The notes: generated from the letters alone by a model not told the origin. A DNA stretch of 64,000 nt from Rhizobium sp. 11515TR (GCF_002277895.1 NZ_CP023000.1:62001-126000), one strand, 5' to 3'. Positions 26,894-35,585 are shown, counted from the stretch's first letter. Program-made: numbers and translations.

Positions 26894-27266
26894 TCAATCA
26901 TTGAAAGATCTCCGCATTCTTGTGGTCGAAGATGAATACTTGCTTGCCATGGAGCTTAGCGATTTTCTGAGCGACGCCGGAGCCTTGATCATTGGACCTG
27001 TCGGAACGCTAAACGATACGTTTGAATTGATCGGCAAAACATCGCTTATCGATGGGGCTATCCTCGATATTAATTTGAGGGGCGAGACGGTCTTCCCGGC
27101 GGCTGACAAACTGGTGGAGCGAAATGTTCCGATCTTGTTCACGTCCGGTTATGATGCCGCTGGGCTCCCAAGCCGATTCAGGCATTGCGATTTGCTGGGT
27201 AAGCCCAACGACATGGCCAAACTCCGTGAGGCTATCCGCCGGATTACAGCCGGACCCGGCCAATAA
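26886..27266 (+). CDS. Single-domain response regulator partnered with the HWE kinase
   Basis: A 126-residue receiver: acidic pocket VVEDEY, phosphoacceptor Asp61 (AILDINLRGE), Thr in FTSGYD and Lys in LGKPND. It starts eight bases before the kinase stop, so it is translationally coupled and very probably phosphorylated by that HWE kinase. No output domain. Closest in style to the lone receiver at 29175 and to the receiver of 27334-28461. Confidence 0.9.
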   Translation: MNDQSLKDLRILVVEDEYLLAMELSDFLSDAGALIIGPVGTLNDTFELIGKTSLIDGAILDINLRGETVFPAADKLVERNVPILFTSGYDAAGLPSRFRHCDLLGKPNDMAKLREAIRRITAGPGQ

Positions 27267-27333
27267 TGCCGCGGACTGTCGTGCGCTCGTCTAAGGCATT
27301 TGAGCAGGATCGCTTCGGGAATTGGCGACAAGT

Positions 27334-28461
27334 TCATGCTACGGGCCGTATCAACTCCGACGGCAATTCGCGGGTAAGAGGAAGATGCATCAGCCGTTCA
27401 TACTCGGCTTCGGGCGTACCATAGGCTTCGCCAGCGATCTTGATCAGTTGTACGCGATCTCGGATCTCGATATTCGATCGTGTGGCCCTGATCAATTTTT
27501 CGCCCTCAAGCACATGGATCGCGTCTGTGACCGATGAGCGCCTCACGCCGAGCATTATCGAAAGATATTCATGCGTCAAATCAAAGGATTGTAGAGGAAC
27601 GCGATCCTGAATCATCAAGAGCCAGCGCGCCAATCTCTGTCGCAGTTCAAATTTGGCGTTTACCAATGCCGTGTGACTAACCTGCACCCCCAGAATTCGG
27701 GAGAAACGCGCAGCGAGCAATCCTAGGTCAGGCGCCAGGTGAAGCGCAGCTCGAAAGTCGAGAGCCGCCATGACCAGCGCGTCGCCCTCGACTTGGTTGA
27801 TCAGCTCATGAGAGGTCTGATCGTCACCGATCGCAATTCCCATCCCGGTCATGCCCTCCCTGCCAATCAGTCCCGTTTCGATCCGTGTTCCCTGACGACC
27901 CACTGCAACGAGCGAGGCGACGCAATCAATTGGGAAGTAGACGCGGGTGACCTTCTGGTTCTGGACCTCCATGACCGCACCTCGGGGCAGGTGTACGCGG
28001 CGCAGAAGGGGGGAGATCTTGTTAAGTTGTGGTTGCGGCAATCGTCGGATGATTGAATTCCGCAACAGTTCATCGTTCGCCACGGGGGCTGGTTCCAACG
28101 CGTCCATAAGCGCGGCGACTATTGCATTGTCTTCCAGAGGCTTGCGCAGGATAAGCTTGTCGGCGTGGCGAGCCGGTACGATTTCTGGCTCGAATCCGGT
28201 CGCAAAAATGAACGGAACGGCGCGGCGTTCAAGTTCGTCGGCTACGGGAAATACCATCTGTCCGGATAGTCTGATATCCAGCATCGCAGCCGCGATGTCT
28301 GCCGTCGAATGAATCCGGTCGAGAGCTTCTTCAACGCCAGGTAATGGGCCGACAACGTCGAAGCCCATTTGGTCGAGCCGTCGCGCCAGGTCGGATGCGA
28401 TGAAGTAGTCATCTTCGACCAGCAGAACCCGTGTTCCCGCAGCGATCTGCGATGCAGCCAT
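27334..28461 (-). CDS. Receiver-CRP/FNR fusion regulator
   Basis: A 375-residue protein with an unusual order: an N-terminal receiver (VLLVEDDYF, phosphoacceptor Asp62 in AAMLDIRLSGQ, Lys107 in LRKPLE) joined to a CRP/FNR-type module (cyclic-nucleotide-binding-like beta-roll, about 145-260, with FPIDCVASLVAV and LIGREGMTGM) and a C-terminal Crp-type winged HTH (LTHEYLSIMLGVRRSSVTDAIHVLE). The CRP-like half resembles stand-alone rhizobial Crp proteins that lack the cAMP phosphate-binding cassette; none is obvious here. It is convergent with the kinase-receiver operon, whose kinase may phosphorylate it. Confidence 0.88.
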   Translation of the reverse strand: MAASQIAAGTRVLLVEDDYFIASDLARRLDQMGFDVVGPLPGVEEALDRIHSTADIAAAMLDIRLSGQMVFPVADELERRAVPFIFATGFEPEIVPARHADKLILRKPLEDNAIVAALMDALEPAPVANDELLRNSIIRRLPQPQLNKISPLLRRVHLPRGAVMEVQNQKVTRVYFPIDCVASLVAVGRQGTRIETGLIGREGMTGMGIAIGDDQTSHELINQVEGDALVMAALDFRAALHLAPDLGLLAARFSRILGVQVSHTALVNAKFELRQRLARWLLMIQDRVPLQSFDLTHEYLSIMLGVRRSSVTDAIHVLEGEKLIRATRSNIEIRDRVQLIKIAGEAYGTPEAEYERLMHLPLTRELPSELIRPVA

Positions 28462-28554
28462 TTCACACCTGCCATCGGATTGGTGGAGCTCTATCCGGAA
28501 ACGGAAGCGATCCTAAGCAGTTCCATGATATCCTAACATACTGTTGCGCTGCTA

Positions 28555-28749
28555 TCAGTCTTGTTCAGAGGGGTGAATATTGGACTGAAGCTGGTCGAGG
28601 AGTGCAGAGATTTCTTCGTAGGCTTGTTTGACAGCCGAATGACCTTCCGCTTGCTCCTTCAGCACCGAATCCTGGACAGCGCGGTATAAGAGATTTCGGA
28701 TTTTCCAGAGACGGGTTTCCACCGCCGGGCTGCATCTGGCATCATTCAT
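28555..28749 (-). CDS. Small conserved protein, 64 residues (intact copy of 6465-6659)
   Basis: A 64-residue hydrophilic, helix-rich protein (MNDARCSPAVETRLWKIRN, then AYEEISALLDQLQ). AAGGAGGGCCAA precedes the ATG. No function is known. The existence of a same-length, stop-interrupted copy at 6465-6659 shows that this is a real gene family. It sits between the receiver-CRP gene and a lone receiver, among stress-signalling genes. Confidence 0.7.
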   Translation of the reverse strand: MNDARCSPAVETRLWKIRNLLYRAVQDSVLKEQAEGHSAVKQAYEEISALLDQLQSNIHPSEQD

Positions 28750-29174
28750 TTGGCCCTCCTTACCATACTGAATTTTGGGCGCGAGACACTATTGTTGAGC
28801 CAAAATAAGCTATCGCAGCCTTCGAAGAATTGCCTGACCTGTGCCGCGGACGTTCAAATAGCCCTCCAAAGCAAATAGATCCGCCGGCGATTCCACTAAG
28901 TTCCGCTCCGAACCAGAAAAAGACCCCAAAGTTCCTTTGCAGTGCAATTGAACAATGCGGGTTGGCCTGCTCATCGCCTGCTTTCCGTCGAACTATGTTA
29001 CGGTAGTGAGCTGTGTTTCGTACGTTGCCGTACAGTCCTTCATGGCTCACGGTTGTAATCTAGGATGTTGGATCGCCTCGCTGTAATGTGGATCGCGGAG
29101 GCTCATGGATGAAACAGGCGGAGTAGATAGCAGGAAATTAAATTGTTCAACTGAGACGCAGGGAAGGGGAAGCG

Positions 29175-29555
29175 ATGTTCAGCGAACTGCTTGGCAGGTG
29201 CGTTCTCGTGGTCGAAGATGATTATTTCCAGGCAAGCGATCTGACGATCGCGCTCGAAGATCAAGGCTGCGATGTCGTTGGCCCTTTTTCCACGCTTGCC
29301 GCGGGAATGCGCGCTTTTGCGAAGGCTCGGATCGATGCCGCAGTGCTGGACATTCATCTCGGCGCCGAGCGCATATACGGTCTCGCGGATCAGCTCGATG
29401 AAAGCAATATTCCCTACTTATTCGTCACTGGCTACGACGCGACGGCGATCCCGGAGCGATTTCGAAAGATCGAGCGCCTTTCAAAGCCGGTTGAGCTTGA
29501 AAAGATCATTCCCGTGCTGACCGCGATGATTAGCAAACATGCCAGCAGACATTAG
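29175..29555 (+). CDS. Single-domain response regulator
   Basis: A 126-residue receiver: VVEDDYF pocket, phosphoacceptor Asp59 (AAVLDIHLGAE), Thr in FVTGYD and Lys in LSKPVE. GGGAAGGGGAAGCG precedes the ATG. Very similar in layout to the receivers at 26886 and within 27334-28461, so it may take phosphate from the same HWE kinase. No kinase gene adjoins it directly. The 28750-29174 interval upstream holds no supported gene. Confidence 0.88.
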   Translation: MFSELLGRCVLVVEDDYFQASDLTIALEDQGCDVVGPFSTLAAGMRAFAKARIDAAVLDIHLGAERIYGLADQLDESNIPYLFVTGYDATAIPERFRKIERLSKPVELEKIIPVLTAMISKHASRH

Positions 29556-29623
29556 AATAATGTAGGGCATAGCCGTCGATCCCGCAGAATGATAAATACA
29601 ATCAAGGCAATGTTGCGAGGCAA

Positions 29624-29655
29624 TGCCGATAGCCGCTGGTCGGCAGCTATCGGCA
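29624..29655. terminator. Hairpin downstream of the lone receiver gene
   Basis: Perfect 10-bp stem TGCCGATAGC / GCTATCGGCA with a 12-nt loop, 69 bp past the receiver stop. A second stem (CGGAAGG / CCTTCCG, 29669-29690) follows. Neither has a T-run, so they may be transcript-end structures rather than intrinsic terminators. No gene lies in 29556-29842. Confidence 0.35.
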
Positions 29656-29842
29656 TCGGCAGGAGAACCGGAAGGCGGGGAGCCCTTCCGCTTATAAAAC
29701 CATGCGCCTCTCGGAAAGTTCCTCATATCAGTCGAATAGAAGTGTATTCGGCCATGTCACTACGCCAGCGTTCCCTCCAGCCTTGATCAGATAACATAAT
29801 GAAACGAAGTGACATCCCGCGACCAATGCCGCGACGCAAAAA

Positions 29843-29865
29843 TGGCCCGATCTAAGGTCGGGCCA
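29843..29865 (-). terminator. Intrinsic terminator, minus strand
   Basis: Stem TGGCCCGA / TCGGGCCA with a 7-nt loop, followed on the reverse strand by TTTTTGCG: a textbook Rho-independent terminator for leftward transcription. It is 278 bp beyond the stop of the secreted-protein gene at 30143, with another hairpin (29956-29988) between, so it may end a separate small RNA. Confidence 0.6.
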
Positions 29866-29955
29866 AGCTTTGCGGGAAGGCTGAGTGATATGCGTGAAAG
29901 ATCACCCGCGGAATAAACTGGGCAGCCCCACCAAGGTTCCAGTTGCTCGAAACAA

Positions 29956-29988
29956 ATCGCCCTGCCGGGTGGGGCCAGGCAGGGCGAT
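29956..29988 (-). terminator. Long hairpin, probable terminator of the small secreted-protein gene
   Basis: Perfect 11-bp stem ATCGCCCTGCC / GGCAGGGCGAT with an 11-nt loop; leftward it is followed by TTGTTTCG. It lies 155 bp after the stop at 30143. Confidence 0.5.
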
Positions 29989-30142
29989 AACAGGAGCACT
30001 ATTGAAAGCGCGAGTAGGGGTGAACTGGAGTTCAGTGACTTGCGCAGCTTCAATCTATCATTGTGTGGCAGCTTTGTGAATGCTACCACTTGTGTGGGGC
30101 GCCGGACATCGGCGGAACAAGAGCTGGTTTCTTCCGCGCCGA

Positions 30143-30412
30143 CTACTCGCAGACGGTCTCGCGCACGACGACCCGATGATGATGGCGGTAACCATAGCGC
30201 CTTTCCGTCCAGCACCGGCGATGGTACCTGTAGCGCGGGCCGTCATAGTATCCGTCATATGCGTAGGCTGGCGGATCGCGATAATAGCGTGGCGGCGGCG
30301 GATCATAGTCGTAGCGAGGCCCAACTCCGTATTCAAAGTAGACCTGCGAGAACGCCGGCGAGGCGGCCAAGGTCGTTGCGAGCGCCAGCGCCGCGATTAC
30401 GATTCTTTTCAT
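30143..30412 (-). CDS. Small secreted Tyr/Pro/Arg-rich protein
   Basis: An 89-residue protein with a clear signal peptide (MKRIVIAALALATTLAASPAFS) and a mature part rich in Tyr, Pro, Arg and His (YDYDPPPPRYYRDPP, RRYGYRHHHR). Two Cys remain near the C-terminus. Such short Y/P/H-rich periplasmic proteins are frequent in rhizobia and have no assigned role. The ATG at 30412 is used; a TTG three codons upstream is possible. Confidence 0.72.
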   Translation of the reverse strand: MKRIVIAALALATTLAASPAFSQVYFEYGVGPRYDYDPPPPRYYRDPPAYAYDGYYDGPRYRYHRRCWTERRYGYRHHHRVVVRETVCE

Positions 30413-30531
30413 GTCTTTCAATTCCGATTTACATGCAGCAATGGCGCGCTAACCTGCGCCTTGAATTTTGTATGCTATAAACGCTGGTCGTGAACACGGA
30501 CCAAAGTCGCAACCAAATGAGGACTTAGGCC

Positions 30532-30845
30532 TTAGAACTTATGAAAGGTCTGTTCGCTGGCGCTCACAGGAATGGGTGGACTCCTCGTCCTCGAAGCGTA
30601 AGAGCAGATATCGTCGCCAACCGATATGCAGGCGGCGGCGATCTGTCCGGTAACGAGGTTTCCGTCTCTGATTGCGTATGGCTGGAAATCGGCGGCGCAT
30701 TCATCGTTTCCGCCACTTGGTTTCAACGAGCGGGATCGATCAGAGCTGCCCCTTGATCGACGGGATTGTCATTTGCGCGCCCGCGTCGACGAACGCGAGA
30801 TATGGCCCGCCCATCTCTTCGGACTACGGGCCTCTAGACTCTCCC
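30532..30845 (-). pseudogene. Decayed DJ-1/PfpI-family (type 1 glutamine amidotransferase-like) gene
   Basis: On the reverse strand, SEEMGGPYLAFVDAGAQMTI followed by PSIKG (about 30770-30840) matches the core of DJ-1/PfpI proteins, and FQPYAIRDGNLVTGQ (about 30640-30690) matches their C-terminal beta-strand. Between and before them are a TAG at the usual Trp position ahead of SEEM, a TGA after KGQL, a missing middle part including the nucleophile-elbow region, and frame changes. The gene is dead. The rest of 30413-31169 carries no supported gene. Confidence 0.65.
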
Positions 30846-31169
30846 CTTTCGAACAGTCGGAAACACCTGAGAACGCTGGTTCGTACCTTATCGAGAGCTC
30901 TCAACGGGTGTCGCTATCCGCTTTCCTTTGGTGATTCCTCGGATTCTGCGAGGCTCCTGCCGCGACGACATAGGTGCCGCAGGTCAACTGAAAGGATCTC
31001 ACAATCCACTCACAAGATTTTTATAAATTAGGCTACGCTGATTCGATGTTTGCTATTTTCTTCCCATTTCCTGTTCCTATCTCGCACTTGCGAAATGATC
31101 GCGCATTCCAACCCGCCGGGCATGGGTACGCCCCCTGCCTGCCGTCCGGCCCATCACAAGGACTCGACA

Positions 31170-31859
31170 ATGGGTGATTTGCTTAAAGGGATCTCCAGCT
31201 TTCGCGGTGCCGTCTTTCCCCACCACCAGGCACTTTATCGCAAGTTGGCGGAGGAGGGTCAGCAGCCGCAGGCGCTGATGATTTCCTGCGCCGACAGCCG
31301 GGTCATGCCTGAAACGATCACGCAATCCGGCCCCGGCGAACTATTTGTTTGCCGCAATGCCGGAAATATCGTTCCTCCGTTTTCCACCGCCAATGGCGGT
31401 GTATCATCGGCGATAGAATATGCGGTCGTCGCACTCGGCGTTCGTGATATCATCGTTTGCGGGCATTCCGATTGCGGTGCGATGAAAGGACTTTGCCATC
31501 CCGATCTCCTGAAGCCGATGCCGAATGTCGCTGCGTGGCTGAAGCATAGTCATGCCGCCCATTCGATCGTTTGCGAGGCCTACCCCGTCGACCTGTCCGA
31601 GCGTCAAAGGGTTCGCGCCATTGCGATGGAAAACGTCGTCGTTCAGCTCGACCACTTGCGCACGCACCCTTCCGTCGCCGCCAAGCTTGCGACCAACGAC
31701 ATCACCCTGCATGGATGGTTCTTCGATATCGAGACGGGGGAGGTGCTCGTCTATGATGGCACGGCCGCTCGCTTCACGGAAATCCTTGAGGACAGGCCTA
31801 TGCCCGTCGCGGTTAAGGGGCGTGGTCGTCCGCATGTGATCCCGCAAGCTGCGGAGTAG
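31170..31859 (+). CDS. Beta-class carbonic anhydrase
   Basis: A 229-residue beta-carbonic anhydrase interconverting CO2 and bicarbonate. Zinc ligands and the Asp-Arg dyad are seen in MISCADSRVMPE and VCGHSDCGAMKG; the hydrophobic dimer part follows (FVCRNAGNIVPP). The ATG at 31170 has ACAAGGACTCGACA upstream; a longer in-frame start at 31050-31095 would add a non-conserved tail. The SulP transporter starts four bases after its stop, so the two form an operon for bicarbonate supply. Confidence 0.9.
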   Translation: MGDLLKGISSFRGAVFPHHQALYRKLAEEGQQPQALMISCADSRVMPETITQSGPGELFVCRNAGNIVPPFSTANGGVSSAIEYAVVALGVRDIIVCGHSDCGAMKGLCHPDLLKPMPNVAAWLKHSHAAHSIVCEAYPVDLSERQRVRAIAMENVVVQLDHLRTHPSVAAKLATNDITLHGWFFDIETGEVLVYDGTAARFTEILEDRPMPVAVKGRGRPHVIPQAAE

Positions 31860-31863
31860 GCCG

Positions 31864-33390
31864 ATGATGTCAAGCTCTGCTCTTTCACGCGACTTCGCTT
31901 CCTCGCTCGTCGTGTTTCTCGTTGCCATACCGCTGTGCCTTGGTATTGCCGTAGCTTCCGGCGTTCCGGTGGCGATGGGCCTCATTTCAGGCATTGTCGG
32001 CGGCCTCGTCGTCGGCCTTTTGGCGGGATCTCCGCTTCAGGTATCGGGGCCGGCCGCTGGCCTTGCCGTGATCGTCTTCGGCTTCGTCGAGCAATATGGC
32101 ATCGCCATGCTCGGGCCGGTTCTCATCGTTGCGGGTTTACTGCAGGTCCTCGCCGGATTCCTGAAGATCGGATCGTGGTTTCGCGCCATTTCGCCTGCGG
32201 TGGTCCACGGCATGCTCGCCGGGATCGGCATCCTCATCATTCTTGGCCAGATCCATGTACTGATGGGGGCAAGACCGGCTGCCGGGGGCATCGAGAACGT
32301 TACCGCCATGGAGCAGACCTTTGCTCGCGTATGGGGCGCAGGGCTGACGCGTGAAGCAGTCGCTCTCCTCGTGGGGCTGATTTCCTTGCTGGCCATGATC
32401 GCCTGGGAGAAGTTCAGGCCGAAGCCACTGATGCTGGTACCCGGCGCCTTGGTGGGGGTTGCGGCCGGTACGATATTGACGGTTGGCATGCAGCTGCCAA
32501 TCGCAAGAGTGGAGGTGCCGTCCTCCCTTATCGAAAGCATTACACTGCCGACGCTGGATGGCTTTACCAGGATGGTCGAGCCCGGTATCATCGTGACGAC
32601 GCTGGTGATCGCAGTGATCGCCAGTGCGGAAACGCTGTTGTCATCCGCCGCCGTCGATCGCATGCATGATGGTGTGCGAACCCGCTTCAACAAGGAACTG
32701 TTTGCTCAGGGAATCGGCAACGGACTTTGCGGTCTGCTTGGTGCGCTGCCGATTACCGGTGTCATCGTCAGATCGTCCGCCAACATTCAGGCCGGCGCGC
32801 GGACCCGGGCGTCGGCCGTGCTGCACGGCGTCTGGATCCTTGGGCTCGTGGCGTTTCTGCCGCAGCTGCTCGCAATGGTGCCGCTGACGGCGCTTGCCGC
32901 GGTGCTGCTGGTGACGGGATGGCGGCTGATCAGTCTTCACCATGTCCGCCACCTCTTCGATCATCACGGTTGGGCCCCTGTCGGGATCTGGACCGCGACG
33001 GTCGCGATGGTGGTGCTTCAGGACCTGCTCGTGGGCGTCGCGCTCGGCCTTGCGCTGTCCATATTGGAAATCCTTCCATATCTGCGCCGCAAGCTCGCCA
33101 TCGACAGATTGGAGGAGGATGAAACCATCCATCTCGACCTCGTGGGCGTGGCGACATGCAAGGACGTTCCCACCCTGCTTAACATGCTGGAAACGCTTCC
33201 CGAGGGTCGCAAGATCAGGATTGCGGGCACGCGCCTGCACTACCTTGACCATACGAGCGCCGAGACCCTGCGTGAATGGCTGAAACGACAGAAGAAATCG
33301 GGGCGCCTGGTGGAAATCGAGCATCCACCCGTCGGACGCCACCGGCGGCTGAAGCCGATCTTTGAAAAGCTATCGGAGGAGGTTGCCTGA
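31864..33390 (+). CDS. SulP-family anion transporter with STAS domain (bicarbonate type)
   Basis: A 508-residue SulP permease: membrane helices from residue 10 (DFASSLVVFLVAIPLCLGIAV, SPLQVSGPAAGLAVIVFG, ASAETLLSSAAVDRMHDG) to about 400, then a cytoplasmic STAS-like domain (ETIHLDLVGVATC, RLHYLDHTSAETLREWL). Tight linkage to a carbonic anhydrase favours bicarbonate transport, as in known SulP-carbonic anhydrase pairs, over sulfate. Cytoplasmic, inner membrane. Start 31864 ATGATG. Confidence 0.9.
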   Translation: MMSSSALSRDFASSLVVFLVAIPLCLGIAVASGVPVAMGLISGIVGGLVVGLLAGSPLQVSGPAAGLAVIVFGFVEQYGIAMLGPVLIVAGLLQVLAGFLKIGSWFRAISPAVVHGMLAGIGILIILGQIHVLMGARPAAGGIENVTAMEQTFARVWGAGLTREAVALLVGLISLLAMIAWEKFRPKPLMLVPGALVGVAAGTILTVGMQLPIARVEVPSSLIESITLPTLDGFTRMVEPGIIVTTLVIAVIASAETLLSSAAVDRMHDGVRTRFNKELFAQGIGNGLCGLLGALPITGVIVRSSANIQAGARTRASAVLHGVWILGLVAFLPQLLAMVPLTALAAVLLVTGWRLISLHHVRHLFDHHGWAPVGIWTATVAMVVLQDLLVGVALGLALSILEILPYLRRKLAIDRLEEDETIHLDLVGVATCKDVPTLLNMLETLPEGRKIRIAGTRLHYLDHTSAETLREWLKRQKKSGRLVEIEHPPVGRHRRLKPIFEKLSEEVA

Positions 33391-33409
33391 TCGGCGGATA
33401 AGATATTAG

Positions 33410-33898
33410 CTATCTTACGACAATGTCCTTGCCCCTTGCCGGGGCAAGGCGAACAGCAAAAAGCAAAGCGCGAAACATTCCTTCGTTCGGCATCGGCAGG
33501 ACATAAGTGCCGAGGTGATGCACTTTCTTGAGATCGAAATCGCCATTGGCGTTCTTCCGGAAGCGGATGCCGAAGCGATCCAGCTCCTCGATGATCTCGT
33601 AGCATCGCGATGCATATTTGTAGACCGGCGCCTGATCGACAATGCCGTCATTGGCGATGGTGATTTCCTTGGTATATTGTTCGGGCGTCGCATAGCCCGG
33701 AACGACGGCGTTGTTCAGGCCGTCCATGCCCATGGAGATCGCGCCCGAGCGCTTGACGTTGGCCTTTTCGAGCAGGATGACGTTCAGGTTGGGATTTCGC
33801 TGCTTTGCCTTGAGCGCCGCCATCGGCCCGGCAGTGCCGCCGCCAATTACGAGCACGTCGCACTCGACCTCGGACAGGCCTTCTATAAAACTGTCCAT
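33410..33898 (-). pseudogene. Truncated FAD-dependent flavoprotein (fumarate reductase/AprA-like)
   Basis: Starts with a good dinucleotide-binding fold (CDVLVIGGGTAGPMAALKAK, then NLNVILLEKANVKRSGAISMG) typical of the fumarate reductase/APS reductase alpha-type flavoproteins, which run to 500 residues or more. Homology ends around KVHHLGTYVLPMPNEG (about residue 138); a 24-residue unrelated tail through a hairpin closes the frame. Catalytic and most FAD-domain parts are missing. A GAGGAATATGC ribosome-binding site overlaps the upstream DUF971 stop, showing former coupling. In related genomes such flavoproteins sit with sulfonate-type ABC genes, as here. Confidence 0.75.
33427..33449. terminator. 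Hairpin between SulP gene and flavoprotein fragment
   Basis: Perfect 9-bp stem CCTTGCCCC / GGGGCAAGG with a 5-nt loop, 37 bp past the SulP stop and inside the tail of the truncated flavoprotein frame. No T-run. It may end the SulP transcript. Confidence 0.4.
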
Positions 33899-33907
33899 GC
33901 ATATTCC

Positions 33908-34194
33908 TCAAGCCAACGAATCCGCGATCTCGCGCAGGTATTGCCACGGGTAGATTCCTCGATCGTGCCCATCGGAGAAAACCAGCCGGACGCCATAGGA
34001 GCCGATCGGCTCGATATCGGCTACCTGGATGTTGTCGAAGTTCTCATCGCGCCCATCCAAGGAAGCACGCAAGACTTCGGCGTCGCGACTGCGCGGCGCA
34101 GCACGGAGGCGGGAATGAGAGAGATGTCGCCGCCGTCCCAGGTAATGGCGAGCGTGCGACGTTCCGGCTTCAGCGTCAGTTGCAATGGTGTCAT
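33908..34194 (-). pseudogene. DUF971 (GBBH-like N-terminal) gene with a frameshift
   Basis: Start: MTPLQLTLKPERRTLAITWD and IPASVLR. The frame is lost near 34095; the rest of the domain continues one frame over as RSRDAEVLRASLDGRDENF and then IEPIGSYGVRLVFSDGHDRG, IYPWQYLREIADSLA with the stop at 33908. A single deleted base explains it. DUF971 proteins accompany iron-sulfur or flavoprotein systems. The next gene downstream (33898) starts ten bases later. The 34195-34440 interval before it contains no gene. Confidence 0.75.
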
Positions 34195-34440
34195 TGGTTT
34201 CCCTGTCTGTTGGCTATTACTTTAAGAGAGGGACAGAGAGAGACACGCAATAAATTGCCTATTGGGAGCAGACACTCGCATCATGACGCGCAAGAACGTC
34301 CATTTTCCGCGAGATGAGCCCGGCACCCGCGGACATTGCTTCGAAAGTGGCCCCGCAATTGTCCTGCCGGAACAATTGAGCGAGAAGGCGACCAGACCTC
34401 CTCGCTTTAATCCGTTATCTTAGATCTCGAAGATGTGATC

Positions 34441-35394
34441 TTACGCCTTGCCCTTGTGGACAAAGTCTGCGACCGTCACCTTCTTCGGGATGAGCTTGAG
34501 TTCGAAAAAGGCGTCGGCGATGGCCTGCTGCTGTGCCACGACGGAGTCATCCAGGGGCTTGATGCCATAGGACTGACGCTCGAGTGCCCTGACGAGGATA
34601 GGTTCCGGAATGCCGACCGATGGCGAAAGCTGCGCAGCCGCAGCCGCAGTATCGGACTTGGTCCATTCGTCAATTTCCGAAATTGCGTCGATCAAGACAT
34701 CGATCGCGGCGGAATGAGTGTCGACCAACGCGCTGGTACCGAGATAGAACTGGTGATTGGGAACGATACCCTCGCCATTTCTGAGCTCCCGTGCGTCCAG
34801 CGCCACTTCCGCCGCCGCTTGAAAGGGATCCCAGATAACCCATGCATCGACCGCGCCCCTTTCGAAGGCTGCGCGGCCATCGGCCGGCGCAAGGAAGGAT
34901 GGCTCCACGTCCTCATAGGTCAAGCCAGCTTCCTCAAGGGCCTTCACAAGCAGATAATGGACGTTCGAACCCTTGTTGAAGGCGACCTTTTTACCTTTCA
35001 GGTCCGCGACGGACTTTATGGGGCTATCTTTCGGGACAAGAATGGCTTCGCCGCGCGGGGCAGGCGGCTCATGTGCGATGTAGATGAGCGGAGCGTTCGC
35101 GGCCTGCGCGAAAATCGGGGGCGTTTCGCCGGTCGATCCGAAATCGACAGCCCCCGCATTCAGTGCCTCCAGGAGCTGGGGACCGCCAGGAAACTCTGCC
35201 CATTCAACCTTGTAGTTGATCGCCTCGAGTTTCTTTTCCAGCGTCCCTTTGCCCTTGAGAAGCACCAGAGTTCCGTATTTCTGATAGCCGATGCGTACGA
35301 CTTTGTCGGCCGCCCTTGCAATTCGAATATCCGCCAGTGGCGCCGCGATAGCACCAGCTACGACCGCGGTGAAAGCTCGTCTTGTGATCTTCAT
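34441..35394 (-). CDS. Aliphatic sulfonate-type ABC transporter binding protein
   Basis: A 317-residue binding protein of the SsuA/NrtA-like fold. The N-terminus has a twin-arginine-like signal (MKITRRAFTAVVAGAIAAP), then VVRIGYQKYGTLVLLKGKG, FPGGPQLLEALNAGAVDFG, GETPPIFAQAA and DAWVIWDPFQAAAE, all typical of sulfonate/taurine binding proteins. GGAGGGC precedes the start codons. Intact itself, but the DUF971 and flavoprotein genes downstream are broken and no permease or ATPase gene is left beside it, so it is probably orphaned. Confidence 0.88.
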   Translation of the reverse strand: MKITRRAFTAVVAGAIAAPLADIRIARAADKVVRIGYQKYGTLVLLKGKGTLEKKLEAINYKVEWAEFPGGPQLLEALNAGAVDFGSTGETPPIFAQAANAPLIYIAHEPPAPRGEAILVPKDSPIKSVADLKGKKVAFNKGSNVHYLLVKALEEAGLTYEDVEPSFLAPADGRAAFERGAVDAWVIWDPFQAAAEVALDARELRNGEGIVPNHQFYLGTSALVDTHSAAIDVLIDAISEIDEWTKSDTAAAAAQLSPSVGIPEPILVRALERQSYGIKPLDDSVVAQQQAIADAFFELKLIPKKVTVADFVHKGKA

Positions 35395-35585
35395 CATGCC
35401 CTCCGAAACAAGCTTCACCAAACTAAAGTATCTTTATATTTTTTCTAGAATGTAGATCCTGCGATGTCGGCCCCTCCGGGATTCGCTTTTCCATTTCGTT
35501 GGACTGCAGGCAAAAAGAGCAGCGTCTCGCGCCGAGTGCCCCGGTAACATTCCCTAGCTGTCAACCGCGCCTTCGCCCCTTTGCT

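Noticed and set aside
28760..29050. 96-codon minus-strand frame upstream of the small gene at 28555
   Set aside because: No ribosome-binding site and low-quality composition; the interval shares sequence with the non-coding flank of 6465-6659.
29589..29786. 65-codon + strand frame after the lone receiver
   Set aside because: It spans two hairpins and has no ribosome-binding site; more likely a transcript 3' region.
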